Assembly: GCA_937907425.1 (NCBI GenBank)
Contig: CALCIE010000074.1
Location: 1 to 64,000, forward strand
DNA from: ZC4RG42 sp003242425
GTDB lineage: Bacteria > Pseudomonadota > Gammaproteobacteria > Burkholderiales > SG8-39
DNA: 64,000 nt
Direction: 5' to 3'
Shown: piece by piece, positions 39,903 to 49,178 of the stretch
Numbering within the stretch: the first letter of the stretch is position 1
Layout: each line of letters opens with the position of its first letter
Position numbers and translations under genes: made by a program
The notes under the pieces: model-generated
Database searches by the model: none
What the model saw: only the letters and a program-made list of their open reading frames with translations
What the model was told of the DNA's origin: nothing

Positions 39903-40661
39903 TCAGAAAGGCGAACGCTTGTTGCGGAAGTTCCAGAGCCACATGACGTACCCGGACAGCGAGTACACCACGAAGAAGGAGAACAGCACCAGTGGCGGGT
40001 AGGAGGTCACCACCACCAGGATCAGCACGATCACCAGCACGGCCCAGAACGGCACCGCGCGGCGGAAGTTGATGGTTTTGAAGCTGTAGAACGGAATGCT
40101 GCTCACCATCGTGATCGCGGCAAACAGGGTGAACACCACGGCCAGCACGCGTCCCCAGCCGACCGGGTCGACCTCCAGGTCGTTCATGATCCACACCAGG
40201 CCCGCCACCAGCGCCGCACCTGAGGGGCTCGGCAGGCCCTGGAACCACCTCTTGTCGACCACGCCGATGTTGGTGTTGAAGCGCGCAAGCCGCAGCGCCA
40301 CGCAGACGCAGTAGACGAAGGCGACGATCCAGCCCAGCCGCCCCAGCGGCTGCAGTGCCCATTCGTACATGATCAGCGCCGGCGCGGCGCCGAAGGCCAC
40401 GACGTCGGCGAGGCTGTCGTACTGCGCGCCGAATTCGCTCTGGGTGCGTGTCAGGCGGGCGATGCGGCCGTCGAGACCGTCGAGCACCATGGCCACGAAT
40501 ACAGCCGTGGCGGCCAGTTCGTAGCGGCCGTTCATGGCCTGCACGATGGCGTAGAAACCGGAAAACAGCACACCCGAGGTGAAGAGGTTCGGCAGCAGAT
40601 AGATGCCGCGCCGGCGCAGGGTGCCGCGCAAATCCTCGCGCGACGCTTGGTAATCGTTCAT
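39903..40661 (-). CDS. pssA: CDP-diacylglycerol--serine O-phosphatidyltransferase
   Basis: This inner-membrane enzyme makes phosphatidylserine. The 252-residue protein has several membrane helices and the CDP-alcohol phosphotransferase motif DGxxARxxxxxSxxGxxxDSLxD, seen as DGLDGRIARLTRTQSEFGAQ followed by YDSLADVV. It is the membrane-type PssA and not the soluble gammaproteobacterial enzyme. Its start overlaps the psd stop by 4 bp (atga), so the two enzymes of phosphatidylethanolamine synthesis are co-translated. Confidence 0.95.
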   Translation of the reverse strand: MNDYQASREDLRGTLRRRGIYLLPNLFTSGVLFSGFYAIVQAMNGRYELAATAVFVAMVLDGLDGRIARLTRTQSEFGAQYDSLADVVAFGAAPALIMYEWALQPLGRLGWIVAFVYCVCVALRLARFNTNIGVVDKRWFQGLPSPSGAALVAGLVWIMNDLEVDPVGWGRVLAVVFTLFAAITMVSSIPFYSFKTINFRRAVPFWAVLVIVLILVVVTSYPPLVLFSFFVVYSLSGYVMWLWNFRNKRSPF

Positions 40662-41308
40662 GCCTCCAACTCCGCTAAGACCGTGCTTGATGCATACACC
40701 TTCTGGCCCAACTCCACCAGCACGCGCGTGCCGGGCGGCAGGTAGACGTCCACGCGCGACCCGAAACGGATGAAACCGAAACGCTGGCCCCGCTCCAGGC
40801 GGTCACCCGGCTTGACGTAGCAAAGCACACGCCGCGCGATCAGGCCTGCGATCTGCACGCATGTTACGTCGAGGCCGGAGGGCGTGCGCAGATGCAATGC
40901 GTTGCGTTCGTTTTCGAGCGAGGCCTTGTCGATCGCGGCGTTGAAAAAGGCGCCGGGGTTGTACCAGGCGGCGACCACTTCCCCGTCCACCGGCGAACGG
41001 TTCGAATGCACGTTGAACACGTTCATGAAGATGCTCACCTTGATCGCCGGACGCCGGAGATAGGGGTCCTCGGCCGGACCGACCATGAGCACGCGGCCGT
41101 CGGCAGGACAGACCACGGTGCGGGAATCGCCGGGTACTTCGCGCGGCGGATCGCGGAAGAACTGGAGGACGAAGACGACGATCAGCCAGAACGGGATTGA
41201 CCAGCCCCAGCCGAAGAACCAGGCCACGGCGAGCGCGACCACGATACTGGCGATCGAATAGGCCCAACCTTCGCGGGCGATGATGGGATGCGGATAGCGG
41301 CTTGCCAT
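40658..41308 (-). CDS. psd: Phosphatidylserine decarboxylase proenzyme (short type)
   Basis: Psd converts phosphatidylserine to phosphatidylethanolamine. The 216-residue archaeal/short-type proenzyme has two N-terminal membrane segments (IASIVVALAVAWFFGW, FWLIVVFVLQFF), the FMNVFNVHSNRSPVDG block, and the self-cleavage site Gly183-Ser184 in FIRFGSRVDVYLP, where Ser becomes the pyruvoyl group. It is followed by pssA with a 4-bp overlap. Confidence 0.95.
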   Translation of the reverse strand: MASRYPHPIIAREGWAYSIASIVVALAVAWFFGWGWSIPFWLIVVFVLQFFRDPPREVPGDSRTVVCPADGRVLMVGPAEDPYLRRPAIKVSIFMNVFNVHSNRSPVDGEVVAAWYNPGAFFNAAIDKASLENERNALHLRTPSGLDVTCVQIAGLIARRVLCYVKPGDRLERGQRFGFIRFGSRVDVYLPPGTRVLVELGQKVYASSTVLAELEA

Positions 41309-41332
41309 GCGGATGTCGGGCCCTCAAAGACT

Positions 41333-41354
41333 GCGGGCCGGAATCCCGGCCCGC
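41333..41354. terminator. 9-bp GC hairpin between ilvC and psd
   Basis: gcgggccgg (41333-41341) and ccggcccgc (41346-41354) pair perfectly around aatc. It is 6 bp past the ilvC stop (minus strand) and has no T-run, so it may attenuate or separate the ilv and psd messages without fully ending transcription. Confidence 0.5.
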
Positions 41355-41360
41355 TTGTAC

Positions 41361-42377
41361 TCAGTTCTTGGACTGGTCGACCAGCTTATTCTTTTTAATC
41401 CACGGCATCATGGCGCGCAACTGCTCGCCGATCTGCTCGATGGGATGTTCCGCAGTCAGGCGGCGACGCGACAGCAGCGTCGGCGCCCCGGCGCGGTTCT
41501 CCAGGATGAAGCTCTTGGCGTACTCGCCGCTCTGGATCTCTTTCAGCGCCTGGCGCATGGCCGCGCGCGCCTCCGCACCGATGATCTTCGGACCGGTGAC
41601 GTACTCGCCGTACTCCGCGTTGTTGGAGATCGAATAGTTCATGTTGCCGATCCCGCCCTCGTAGATGAGGTCGACGATCAGCTTCAGTTCGTGCAGGCAC
41701 TCGAAGTACGCCATCTCCGGCGCGTAGCCCGCCTCGACCAGGGTCTCGAAACCGGCCTTGATGAGCTCGACGGCGCCGCCGCACAGCACCGCCTGCTCGC
41801 CGAACAGGTCGGTCTCGGTCTCTTCCCTGAAGGTCGTTTCGATGATGCCGGCACGGCCGCCGCCGTTGGCCGCGGCGTAGCTCAGCGCGAGATCGCGCGC
41901 CTTGCCCGAACGGTCCGCATAGACGGCGATCAGGTGCGGCACGCCGCCGCCCTGGGTGTAGGTGCTGCGCACGGTGTGGCCGGGCGCCTTGGGCGCCACC
42001 ATCCACACGTCCAGATCGGCGCGGGGCAGCACCTGGCCGTAGTGGATGTTGAAGCCGTGGGCGAAACAGAGCGAGGCGCCCTGCTTGATGTGCGGTTCGA
42101 CTTCACGCTTGTAGACCTCGGGGATGTGCTCGTCCGGCAGCAGCATCATCACCACGTCGGCACCTTTGACGGCCTCGGCGATCTCGGCCACTTTCAGGCC
42201 GGCGTTGGCCGCCTTGTTCCAGGATGCGCCGCCTTTGCGCAGGCCGACGGTGACGTCCACGCCCGAGTCCTTGAGGTTGAGCGCGTGCGCATGGCCTTGC
42301 GAACCGTAACCGACGATGGTGACCTTCTTGCTCTTGATGAGCGACAGATCGGCGTCTTTGTCGTAATAGACCTTCAT
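41361..42377 (-). CDS. ilvC: Ketol-acid reductoisomerase (NADP+), class I
   Basis: IlvC rearranges and reduces acetolactate or acetohydroxybutyrate in valine and isoleucine synthesis. At 338 residues it is the short class I form. It shows the Rossmann motif IVGYGSQGHAHALNLKDSG, MLLPDEHIPEVY, the Mg-binding stretch DLFGEQAVLCGGAVELIKAG and the C-terminal ECLHELKLIVDLIYEGGI. It follows ilvH after 63 bp. Confidence 0.97.
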   Translation of the reverse strand: MKVYYDKDADLSLIKSKKVTIVGYGSQGHAHALNLKDSGVDVTVGLRKGGASWNKAANAGLKVAEIAEAVKGADVVMMLLPDEHIPEVYKREVEPHIKQGASLCFAHGFNIHYGQVLPRADLDVWMVAPKAPGHTVRSTYTQGGGVPHLIAVYADRSGKARDLALSYAAANGGGRAGIIETTFREETETDLFGEQAVLCGGAVELIKAGFETLVEAGYAPEMAYFECLHELKLIVDLIYEGGIGNMNYSISNNAEYGEYVTGPKIIGAEARAAMRQALKEIQSGEYAKSFILENRAGAPTLLSRRRLTAEHPIEQIGEQLRAMMPWIKKNKLVDQSKN

Positions 42378-42440
42378 GGGATTTTCCTTGATTCAAAAAA
42401 GCGGAGGACCGGAAGCGGCGCCGCCGGCCTCCGGCGGTAC

Positions 42441-42983
42441 TTAAACCCGCAACACGCGTTCGCCGCGGCCGATGCCGCACGCGCCGGTGCGCACCGTCTC
42501 CAGGATGGCGCTCTTGTCCAGCGCGTCGATGAACGCGTCGAGCTTCTCGCCGGTGCCGGTGAGCTCGATGGTGTAGGTGCTGTCCGTGACGTCGATGATG
42601 CGGCCGCGGAAGATGTCGGCCATGCGCTTCATCTCCTCGCGGTCCTTGCCGGTCGCGCGCACCTTGATGAGCATGAGCTCGCGCTCGATGTGCGGCGCCT
42701 CGGACAGGTCGACGACCTTCACCACCTCGATCAGCTTGTTGAGCTGCTTGGTGATCTGTTCGATGACGTCCTCGGAACCGCTAGTGACGATGGTGATGCG
42801 CGACAGCGAGGCGTCCTCGGTGGGCGCTACCGTCAGCGATTCGATGTTGTAGCCGCGTGCCGAAAACAGACCGCACACGCGCGACAGCGCACCGGCCTCG
42901 TTCTCCAGCAGGACGGAGATGATGTGACGCATGGTGTTGGGTTGCTCGGAGCTGAGGAGGTAGGGGCTGGCTGGGGCGTTCAT
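42441..42983 (-). CDS. ilvH: Acetolactate synthase, small (regulatory) subunit
   Basis: The regulatory subunit binds valine and activates IlvB. The protein has an N-terminal ACT domain (MRHIISVLLENEAGALSRVC) and the C-terminal ALS_ss domain (SGTGEKLDAF-like: ELTGTGEKLDAFIDALDKSA). The usual start would be the ATG at 42932 (163 residues). I list the ATG at 42983 (180 residues) because ggagga sits nine bases upstream, within the end of ilvB, and the ATG is 1 bp past the ilvB stop, while 42932 has no visible ribosome binding site. Confidence 0.93.
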   Translation of the reverse strand: MNAPASPYLLSSEQPNTMRHIISVLLENEAGALSRVCGLFSARGYNIESLTVAPTEDASLSRITIVTSGSEDVIEQITKQLNKLIEVVKVVDLSEAPHIERELMLIKVRATGKDREEMKRMADIFRGRIIDVTDSTYTIELTGTGEKLDAFIDALDKSAILETVRTGACGIGRGERVLRV

Positions 42984-42984
42984 C

Positions 42985-44718
42985 TCAAAGTTCCTCCGCC
43001 AGGATCATTTCCGAAATGCCCTTGCCCGCGGCCACCATGGGATAGACGTTCTCGGTCTGGTCGGTCATGAAATCGAGGAACACGGTACGGTCCTTGAGCT
43101 TGAAGGCCTCGCGCAGCGCGCCTTCCACGTCGCCCGGCTTCTCGATCCGCATGCCCACATGCCCGTAGGCCTCGGCCAGCTTCACGAAATCGGGCAAGGC
43201 GTCCATGTAGGATTCGGAATAGCGGTTGCCGTGGAAGAACTCCTGCCACTGGCGCACCATGCCCATGTAGCGGTTGTTGAGGTTCACGATCTTGACCGGC
43301 ACGTGGTACTGCTTGCAGGTCGACAGCTCCTGGATGCACATCTGGATGCTGGACTCGCCGGTCACGCACACCACGGTCTCGCCGGGATTGGCGAGATAGG
43401 CGCCGATCGCCGCGGGCAGGCCGAAGCCCATGGTGCCCAGTCCGCCGGAGTTGATCCAGCGGCGCGGCTTGTCGAACTTGTAGAACTGCGCCGCCCACAT
43501 CTGGTGCTGCCCGACGTCGGAGCAGATGAAGGCGTCGCCCTTGGTGACTTCGTACAGCTTCTCGATGACGAATTGCGGCTTGATGATCTCGCTGCTGCGG
43601 TCGTAGCGCAGGCAGTTCTTGGCGCGCCACAGCTCGATCTGCGCCCACCAGGCTTCGAGCGCCTTCTTGTCGATCTTGTCGGTATGGCCCTCGATATGGG
43701 CGAGCAGCTCCTGCAGCGTCTCCTTCACGTCGCCCACGATCGGCACGTCGACCTTGACGCGCTTGGAGATCGAGGAGGGATCGATGTCGATGTGGATGAT
43801 CTTGCGCGGCACCTGGCCGAAATGGGCGGGGTTGCCGATCACGCGGTCGTCGAAGCGCGCGCCCACGGCGATCAGCACGTCGCAGTGCTGCATCGTCATG
43901 TTGGCTTCGTAGGTGCCGTGCATGCCCAGCATGCCGACGAACTGGCGGTCGGTGGCCGGGAAGGCGCCCAGGCCCATCAGCGTATTGGTGCAGGGATAGC
44001 CGAGCAGCTTGACCAGCTTGGTGAGCTCGGCCGCCGCGTCGGAGAGGATCACACCGCCGCCGGCGTACACATAGGGACGCTTGGCCTCGAGGATGAGCTG
44101 CGCGGCTTTCTTGATCTGCCCCGGATGCCCCTTCACCACCGGGTTGTAGGAGCGCATCTCCACCTTCTCCGGATAGTGGAAGGGATGCACCATGGTGGTG
44201 ATGTCCTTGGGGATGTCGACCAGCACCGGGCCGGGACGTCCGGTGCGCGCCAGGTGGAAAGCCTTCTTGATCGTCGGCGCGATATCCTCGACGCGCTTCA
44301 CCAGGAAGTTGTGCTTCACGCAAGGCCGGGTGATGCCGATGGCGTCCACTTCCTGGAAGGCATCGAGCCCGATGGCGTGGGTCGGCACCTGGCCGCTGAT
44401 GATGACCATCGGAATGGAGTCGAGATAGGCCGTGGCGATCCCGGTCACGGCATTGGTGAGGCCGGGCCCGGAAGTGACGAGGGCGACGCCCACTTTCTTG
44501 CTCGCGCGGGAATAGCCGTCGGCGGCGTGCGTGGCGCCTTGCTCGTGGCGCACCAGCACGTGCTTGATCTTGTCCTGCTTGAACAGAGCGTCGTAAATGT
44601 AGAGAACCGCGCCGCCGGGATAGCCGAATACGTATTCGACCCCTTCAGCTTCGAGACACTTGATGACGATATCCGCCCCGGTCAGGGCGGGCGCGCGTGG
44701 TTCTTTCCCGGTGGACAT
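42985..44718 (-). CDS. ilvB: Acetolactate synthase, large (catalytic) subunit
   Basis: This ThDP enzyme forms acetolactate from two pyruvates. The 577-residue protein has the N-terminal EGVEYVFGYPGGAVLYIYDA block, the ThDP-binding pyrimidine domain with the catalytic Glu in VRHEQGATHAADGYSRA, a FAD-binding middle domain, and the diphosphate motif GESSIQMCIQELSTC...NLNNRYMGM. The ATG at 44718 is preferred: the frame is open further, but the -35 box of its promoter covers that region. It is first in the ilv-psd-pss-leu run. Confidence 0.96.
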   Translation of the reverse strand: MSTGKEPRAPALTGADIVIKCLEAEGVEYVFGYPGGAVLYIYDALFKQDKIKHVLVRHEQGATHAADGYSRASKKVGVALVTSGPGLTNAVTGIATAYLDSIPMVIISGQVPTHAIGLDAFQEVDAIGITRPCVKHNFLVKRVEDIAPTIKKAFHLARTGRPGPVLVDIPKDITTMVHPFHYPEKVEMRSYNPVVKGHPGQIKKAAQLILEAKRPYVYAGGGVILSDAAAELTKLVKLLGYPCTNTLMGLGAFPATDRQFVGMLGMHGTYEANMTMQHCDVLIAVGARFDDRVIGNPAHFGQVPRKIIHIDIDPSSISKRVKVDVPIVGDVKETLQELLAHIEGHTDKIDKKALEAWWAQIELWRAKNCLRYDRSSEIIKPQFVIEKLYEVTKGDAFICSDVGQHQMWAAQFYKFDKPRRWINSGGLGTMGFGLPAAIGAYLANPGETVVCVTGESSIQMCIQELSTCKQYHVPVKIVNLNNRYMGMVRQWQEFFHGNRYSESYMDALPDFVKLAEAYGHVGMRIEKPGDVEGALREAFKLKDRTVFLDFMTDQTENVYPMVAAGKGISEMILAEEL

Positions 44719-44761
44719 GCGAAGCGACCTAAGTGCGTTGAATATTTGGCGAAAACCGGGA

Positions 44762-44790
44762 ACAGTAACGTTTGGCGGCGGATTGGTCAA
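44762..44790 (-). promoter_or_regulatory. Sigma-70-type promoter for ilvBHC
   Basis: On the minus strand TTGACC (44790-44785), a 17-bp spacer and TACTGT (44767-44762) lie 44 bp before the ilvB ATG. No leader peptide rich in Leu/Val/Ile codons is visible between promoter and ATG, so classical attenuation is not supported. Confidence 0.6.
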
Positions 44791-44858
44791 GCAAAGTTGC
44801 CTGTCCGGCGGGCCGCTTTGCTAACATCCGCGGCCGTCCCCGACAACACCCGCGTGTC

Positions 44859-45392
44859 TTGAAACCCGAATCCCCTACCGAACGTCCGGCCGCCGTCCAT
44901 CCGTCCGTCGCCCGGCGGCTGGCAGCCATGGTGTATGAGGCCCTCATCGTGGCGGCGATCCTGCTCGCGGCCGGCCTGCTCTATTCCCTGGCGGCCGGCG
45001 GGATCGTCGAAGGCGGTCTGCGGCTCGCTTTCCAGGCTTATCTGGTCGCCGTGCTCGGCCTCTACTTCGTCTGGTGCTGGCGGCGGGGCCGGACGCTGGC
45101 CATGCGCGCCTGGCATCTGCGGGTGGTGCGCGAAGACGGGCGCCCGCTTTCCACCGGCCAGGCGGCGCTGCGCTTCGTCCTGGCCGCGCTGACGCTCGGC
45201 ACGGGATCGCTCGGCCTCATCGCGGTTTGGAAGGCGCCGTACAGCTGGGGCGCCTGGGCGGCGGTGGCCGCCGGCCTTCTCACCGTCGCCTGGGCCTGGT
45301 TCGACCGCGACGGCCAGTTCCTGCACGACCGCCTGGCGAGGACCCGCCTGGTACTCGTCAAGGAAGCGAGAAAACCCCGCGCTGCGGCTTAG
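44859..45392 (+). CDS. RDD-family membrane protein
   Basis: The product is about 177 residues with three or more hydrophobic segments (MVYEALIVAAILLAAGLLYS; FQAYLVAVLGLYFVWCW; the C-terminal WGAWAAVAAGLLTVAWAW). It has the RDD pattern: an Arg early (SVARRLAAMVYE) and two Asp late (AWFDRDGQFLHDRLARTRLV). Some RDD proteins act in ion transport, but most are unassigned. I chose the TTG at 44859 (l-KPESPTERPA) because the frame further upstream overlaps the ilvB promoter region; an ATG at 44928 would be too short at the N-terminus. It converges on lptG with a 4-bp overlap. Confidence 0.78.
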   Translation: MKPESPTERPAAVHPSVARRLAAMVYEALIVAAILLAAGLLYSLAAGGIVEGGLRLAFQAYLVAVLGLYFVWCWRRGRTLAMRAWHLRVVREDGRPLSTGQAALRFVLAALTLGTGSLGLIAVWKAPYSWGAWAAVAAGLLTVAWAWFDRDGQFLHDRLARTRLVLVKEARKPRAAA

Positions 45393-46462
45393 CGGCGCTC
45401 CACCCACCACATCATGCCGATCGCCACGAGCAGGAAGATCGCGCTGGGCAGGATCGCGCTGGCGAAAGGCGGCCAGCTCTGCAGCACGCCCAGATGCGAG
45501 AAAAGCGTGTTGAGGAAGTGGAACAGCACGCCCAGCATGACGCCCGCGAACAGCTTCGCTCCCACGCCGCCGGCGCGCACGAGGATGTAGGCGAACGGCA
45601 GGGCGAGCCCCATCATCACCAGCGCCGCGAAGGGGTAGACGAGCTTTTTCCACAGCGCGATTTCGTAGCGCTCGGTGCGCTGGCGGTTCTTCGCCAGATG
45701 CTCGGTGTACTGGTAGAGCGCCCAGGCCGACATCTTCTCCGGCCGCACCAGCAGCACTGCGAGCATGTCCGGCGTGAGCACGCTGCGCCAGTCGATGTTC
45801 GGCAGGCGCTCGACCCGCGCGCCCTCGGGCGTGAATTCGGTCCGCTGCACTTCCGTCAACCGCCAGGTGTTGCCCTCGACGTGCGTGCCCGCCTGCGCCT
45901 CGCTGATAGTCTGCAGATGCATCTGCTCGTCGAATTCGTAGATGCGCACGCCTTTGAGGCTCGAGTCCGGCAACACCTCCTGGATGTTGACGAAGTTCGA
46001 ATCCGCCCGGACCCACAAGCCGGTGCGCAGTTCCTGAGCCACGGCCCGGCCGAGGCGGTCGAGGCGCAACTGCTGCGCGGTACGCTCGGCCACCGGCGCG
46101 ACGAACTCGCCGATCACGACGGTGAGGACCACGAAGGCCATGCCGATCCGCACCAGCGTCGCGCCCGCGCGCCAGGGCGAGAAGCCGGATACGCGCAACA
46201 CCGTGTATTCCGAATGGTGGGCGAGGCTGGACAGCGCCGCAAGCGTGCCGATCAGCACGACGATGGGGAACAGCTCGTAAATGTGCCCCGGCACCGACAG
46301 CAGCACGAACAGGAAGGCCTGCGGCAGCCCGTAGGTGCCCTTGCCAAGGTGGTCGAGCTCGTTGATGAAATCGAAGAAGGCGAACAGCCCGAGGAACGCG
46401 ACCAGCACGAACGCGGTCGCCTTGTAGATTTCACGGGCGAGGTAGCGCGTGACCGTGCTCAT
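45389..46462 (-). CDS. lptG: LPS export ABC transporter permease LptG
   Basis: LptG forms the inner-membrane LptB2FG complex that extracts lipopolysaccharide. The 357-residue protein has two sets of three membrane helices around a periplasmic beta-jellyroll (~residues 130-260), typical of LptF/LptG. It starts MSTVTRYLAREIYK. The helices include LGLFAFFDFINELDHLGKGT and the conserved ALPFAYILVRAGGVGAKLFA block. Its start overlaps the lptF stop by 4 bp (atga). Confidence 0.95.
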   Translation of the reverse strand: MSTVTRYLAREIYKATAFVLVAFLGLFAFFDFINELDHLGKGTYGLPQAFLFVLLSVPGHIYELFPIVVLIGTLAALSSLAHHSEYTVLRVSGFSPWRAGATLVRIGMAFVVLTVVIGEFVAPVAERTAQQLRLDRLGRAVAQELRTGLWVRADSNFVNIQEVLPDSSLKGVRIYEFDEQMHLQTISEAQAGTHVEGNTWRLTEVQRTEFTPEGARVERLPNIDWRSVLTPDMLAVLLVRPEKMSAWALYQYTEHLAKNRQRTERYEIALWKKLVYPFAALVMMGLALPFAYILVRAGGVGAKLFAGVMLGVLFHFLNTLFSHLGVLQSWPPFASAILPSAIFLLVAIGMMWWVERR

Positions 46463-47541
46463 CTGCGTCGCCTCAGGAAGGAGAAGCCCAAGGTGATGCG
46501 CCAGGCGAACAGCAGCGCGACGACACCGAAGGCCAGCGCGTGCAGGATCCACCAGCCGACGCCGAAACTGAGTTTCTCCTGCGACACCCACGCCTGGACC
46601 ACGTTGATGAGGTTGTTGTAGAGCATGTAGGCGAACACCGCGAACAGCAGGTTCACCGAACGGCTGGCGCGCGGATTGACGAAGCCGAGCGGAATGGCGA
46701 GCAGGGCGAGATTGATCGCGACGAAGGGCATGCCGATCCGCCACAGCAGCTCGGCCTGGCCGCGCGGCGTCGGGTTGGCGATCAGTTCGGCGGTCGACAT
46801 CGTCTTCGGCGACTGCCGGCCGGCGGCCTGGTCCGCGGACTGGATGCGCGCCGCATAGCGCTCGAATTCCGTGATCCGGTATTCCGGCGTGCCGGGCACA
46901 CCCTCGTAGCGACGGCCGTTCAGCAACACGGCGAAGCGGTCGCCGTTATCGGCCACCTCGATATAGCCCTCCTTGCTCACCACCACGCCGGTCTTGCCGT
47001 GGGCCTTGCTGGCGACGAACACGTTCTGCACCCGCCCGTCCTCGGCGTTGGCGCTCTCGACGAAAAACACCCGCTCGGCGTTGGCCGATTCGCGGAACAC
47101 GCCCGGCGCGATGCGCGAAACCTCGTCGCGGCTCTCGATGCGGCGGCGGTACTCGTCGGCGCGATCGTTGGCCCACGGCGACAGCAGGAGCGACATGAGC
47201 GCGATGACCAGCACCAGCGGCGCCGCGAACATCATCACCGGCCGGATCCAGGCGAGCAGCGATACGCCGGAAGCGAGCCAGACCACCATTTCCGAGTCCC
47301 GGTAGGCACGCGACACCGTCATCAGGACCGCGACGAACAGGGTCAGCGCGAGCAGGACCGGAAGATAGTTGATGGCGGTGAAGCCGATGAGCGCGAAGAC
47401 CGCGTCGGTGGGAATGCTGCCGCCGGCCGCACGCCCCAGCATGCGCACGAGCTGGCTCGTCACGATGATGGCGAACAGCGCCGCGAACACCGCCGCGGCG
47501 TAGTTGCCGAATTCACGCAATAGCGAGCGTTGGAAGATCAC
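46459..47541 (-). CDS. lptF: LPS export ABC transporter permease LptF
   Basis: LptF is the partner of LptG in LPS extraction. The 360-residue protein has the same fold: N-terminal helices (NYAAAVFAALFAIIVTSQLV), a periplasmic jellyroll (~residues 120-265) and C-terminal helices (INLALLAIPLGFVNPRASRS). I chose the GTG at 47541 (v-IFQRSLLREFGNYAA) as it gives the canonical N-terminus; the frame is open 18 codons further. It is divergent from pepA, a layout conserved across beta- and gammaproteobacteria. Confidence 0.95.
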   Translation of the reverse strand: MIFQRSLLREFGNYAAAVFAALFAIIVTSQLVRMLGRAAGGSIPTDAVFALIGFTAINYLPVLLALTLFVAVLMTVSRAYRDSEMVVWLASGVSLLAWIRPVMMFAAPLVLVIALMSLLLSPWANDRADEYRRRIESRDEVSRIAPGVFRESANAERVFFVESANAEDGRVQNVFVASKAHGKTGVVVSKEGYIEVADNGDRFAVLLNGRRYEGVPGTPEYRITEFERYAARIQSADQAAGRQSPKTMSTAELIANPTPRGQAELLWRIGMPFVAINLALLAIPLGFVNPRASRSVNLLFAVFAYMLYNNLINVVQAWVSQEKLSFGVGWWILHALAFGVVALLFAWRITLGFSFLRRRR

Positions 47542-47602
47542 CGCACAAGCCCTGGCACGCCCGCCTGAGAATCCCCCGCTCAAGGCGCCCTGCACGGGCG
47601 TT

Positions 47603-47632
47603 TTGACGGGGTCGAAACAATGCGGGGATAAT
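47603..47632 (+). promoter_or_regulatory. Sigma-70-type promoter for pepA-holC
   Basis: TTGACG (47603-47608), 18 bp, GATAAT (47627-47632), about 50 bp before the pepA start. Confidence 0.65.
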
Positions 47633-47681
47633 CGTTCGCCATTCGATCCGTGTTTCTACGGAAACCGCAGCACGAACGGAG

Positions 47682-49178
47682 ATGGCCTTGGAATTTAGCA
47701 CGAAAGTCGCAGAGCCGGACAAGCTCGCCACGGACGCGCTGGTCGTCGGCATTTACGAATCGGGCAAGCTGTCCGAGAGTGCCGCAGCCGTGGATCGGGC
47801 CGCCAAAGGACTGATCACCGAGCTCATCAAACGCAAGGACGTGAGCGGCAAACTCGGCGCCACACGGGTACTGGTCAAGCCCGCAGGACTGGCGTGCGAG
47901 CGGCTGGTCCTGGTCGGTTTCGGCAAGGAGCAGGAACTGGGCGCCAAGGGCTATCGCGAGGCCGTGCACGCCGCGGTGTCGGCACTGAAAGACACAGGCG
48001 CGAAAAGAGCGCACTTCTATCTCGCCGAGCTGCCGGTGCGCGGCTGCGACGTGCGCTGGTCCGCACGCCAGGCGGTGATCGTCGCCTCCGACGCGCTCTA
48101 CCGCTTCGAGGAATTCAAGAGCCAGAAGTCGCCGCCCGCCGCGCTCCAGCACATCGTGCTCGCGCTGGCCGATCGGTCGTTCGCCGATGCGGTTGCCGAA
48201 GCGGTGGCGGAAGGACGCGCCATCGCCGCCGGCATGGCGTTCGCGAAGAACCTCGGCAACCGGCCGAGCAACCTCTGCACGCCCAGCCATCTGGCCGAAC
48301 AGGCCCGGCAGCTGGCCAAGGAATACAAGCTCGGCGTCGAAGTGCTCGAGCGCAAGGATATGGAAAAGCTCGGCATGGGCGCCCTGCTCGCCGTGGCCAA
48401 GGGTTCGCACGAACCGCCGAAGTTCCTGGTGCTGCAGTACAACGGCGGCGGCAAGAAGAACAAACCGGTGGTGCTGGTCGGCAAGGGCGTGACCTTCGAC
48501 ACCGGCGGCATCTCGCTCAAGCCCGCGGCCGAGATGGACGAGATGAAATTCGACATGTGCGGCGCCGCGAGCGTGCTCGGCACCTTCCGCGCCATCGCGG
48601 AGCTCAAACCCAAGCTCAATCTCGTCGGCCTCATCCCGGCCACCGAGAACATGCCGGGCGGCGGCGCCACCAAGCCGGGCGACATCGTCAAGAGCCTGTC
48701 CGGCCGGACTATCGAAATCCTCAACACCGACGCCGAAGGCCGGCTGATCCTCTGCGACGCGCTGACCTACGCCGAGCGCTTCAATCCGGCGGCGGTGATC
48801 GACATCGCCACCCTCACCGGCGCCTGCGTGATCGCGCTGGGCCATGTGGCCACGGGCGTATACGCCAACGACGAGACCCTGGCCGAGCAGTTGCTGGAGG
48901 CGGGCCGCGAGGCCTGGGACCGCGGCTGGCGCATGCCGCTGTGGGAGGACTACCAAGAGCAGCTCAAGAGCCCCTTCGCCGATGTCGCCAACATCGGCGG
49001 TCGCCCGGCGGGCAGCGTGACCGCCGCCTGCTTCCTGGCGCGCTTCGCGGAGAAGTATTCGTGGGCGCACCTCGACATCGCCGGCACCGCTTGGAAGTCG
49101 GGCAAGGACAAGGGCGCGACCGGACGGCCGGTGCCGCTGCTCACCACGTATCTGCTGCACCGCGCACGTCAGTCGTGA
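47682..49178 (+). CDS. pepA: Leucyl aminopeptidase (M17)
   Basis: PepA is a hexameric dizinc/manganese aminopeptidase; in some species it also binds DNA. The 498-residue protein has the M17 signature NTDAEGRLIL and the metal/substrate residues in VGKGVTFDTGGISLKPAAEM, MKFDMCGAASVLG and IPATENMPGGGATKPGDIV. The N-terminal macro-like domain covers residues ~1-160. The stop overlaps the GTG of holC. Control appears to be from the promoter at 47603-47632. Confidence 0.96.
   Translation: MALEFSTKVAEPDKLATDALVVGIYESGKLSESAAAVDRAAKGLITELIKRKDVSGKLGATRVLVKPAGLACERLVLVGFGKEQELGAKGYREAVHAAVSALKDTGAKRAHFYLAELPVRGCDVRWSARQAVIVASDALYRFEEFKSQKSPPAALQHIVLALADRSFADAVAEAVAEGRAIAAGMAFAKNLGNRPSNLCTPSHLAEQARQLAKEYKLGVEVLERKDMEKLGMGALLAVAKGSHEPPKFLVLQYNGGGKKNKPVVLVGKGVTFDTGGISLKPAAEMDEMKFDMCGAASVLGTFRAIAELKPKLNLVGLIPATENMPGGGATKPGDIVKSLSGRTIEILNTDAEGRLILCDALTYAERFNPAAVIDIATLTGACVIALGHVATGVYANDETLAEQLLEAGREAWDRGWRMPLWEDYQEQLKSPFADVANIGGRPAGSVTAACFLARFAEKYSWAHLDIAGTAWKSGKDKGATGRPVPLLTTYLLHRARQS

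Noticed and set aside
44719..44790. An extended ilvB N-terminus reading to 44790
   Set aside because: That start falls on the predicted -35 box, and the extra residues have no similarity to acetolactate synthase.
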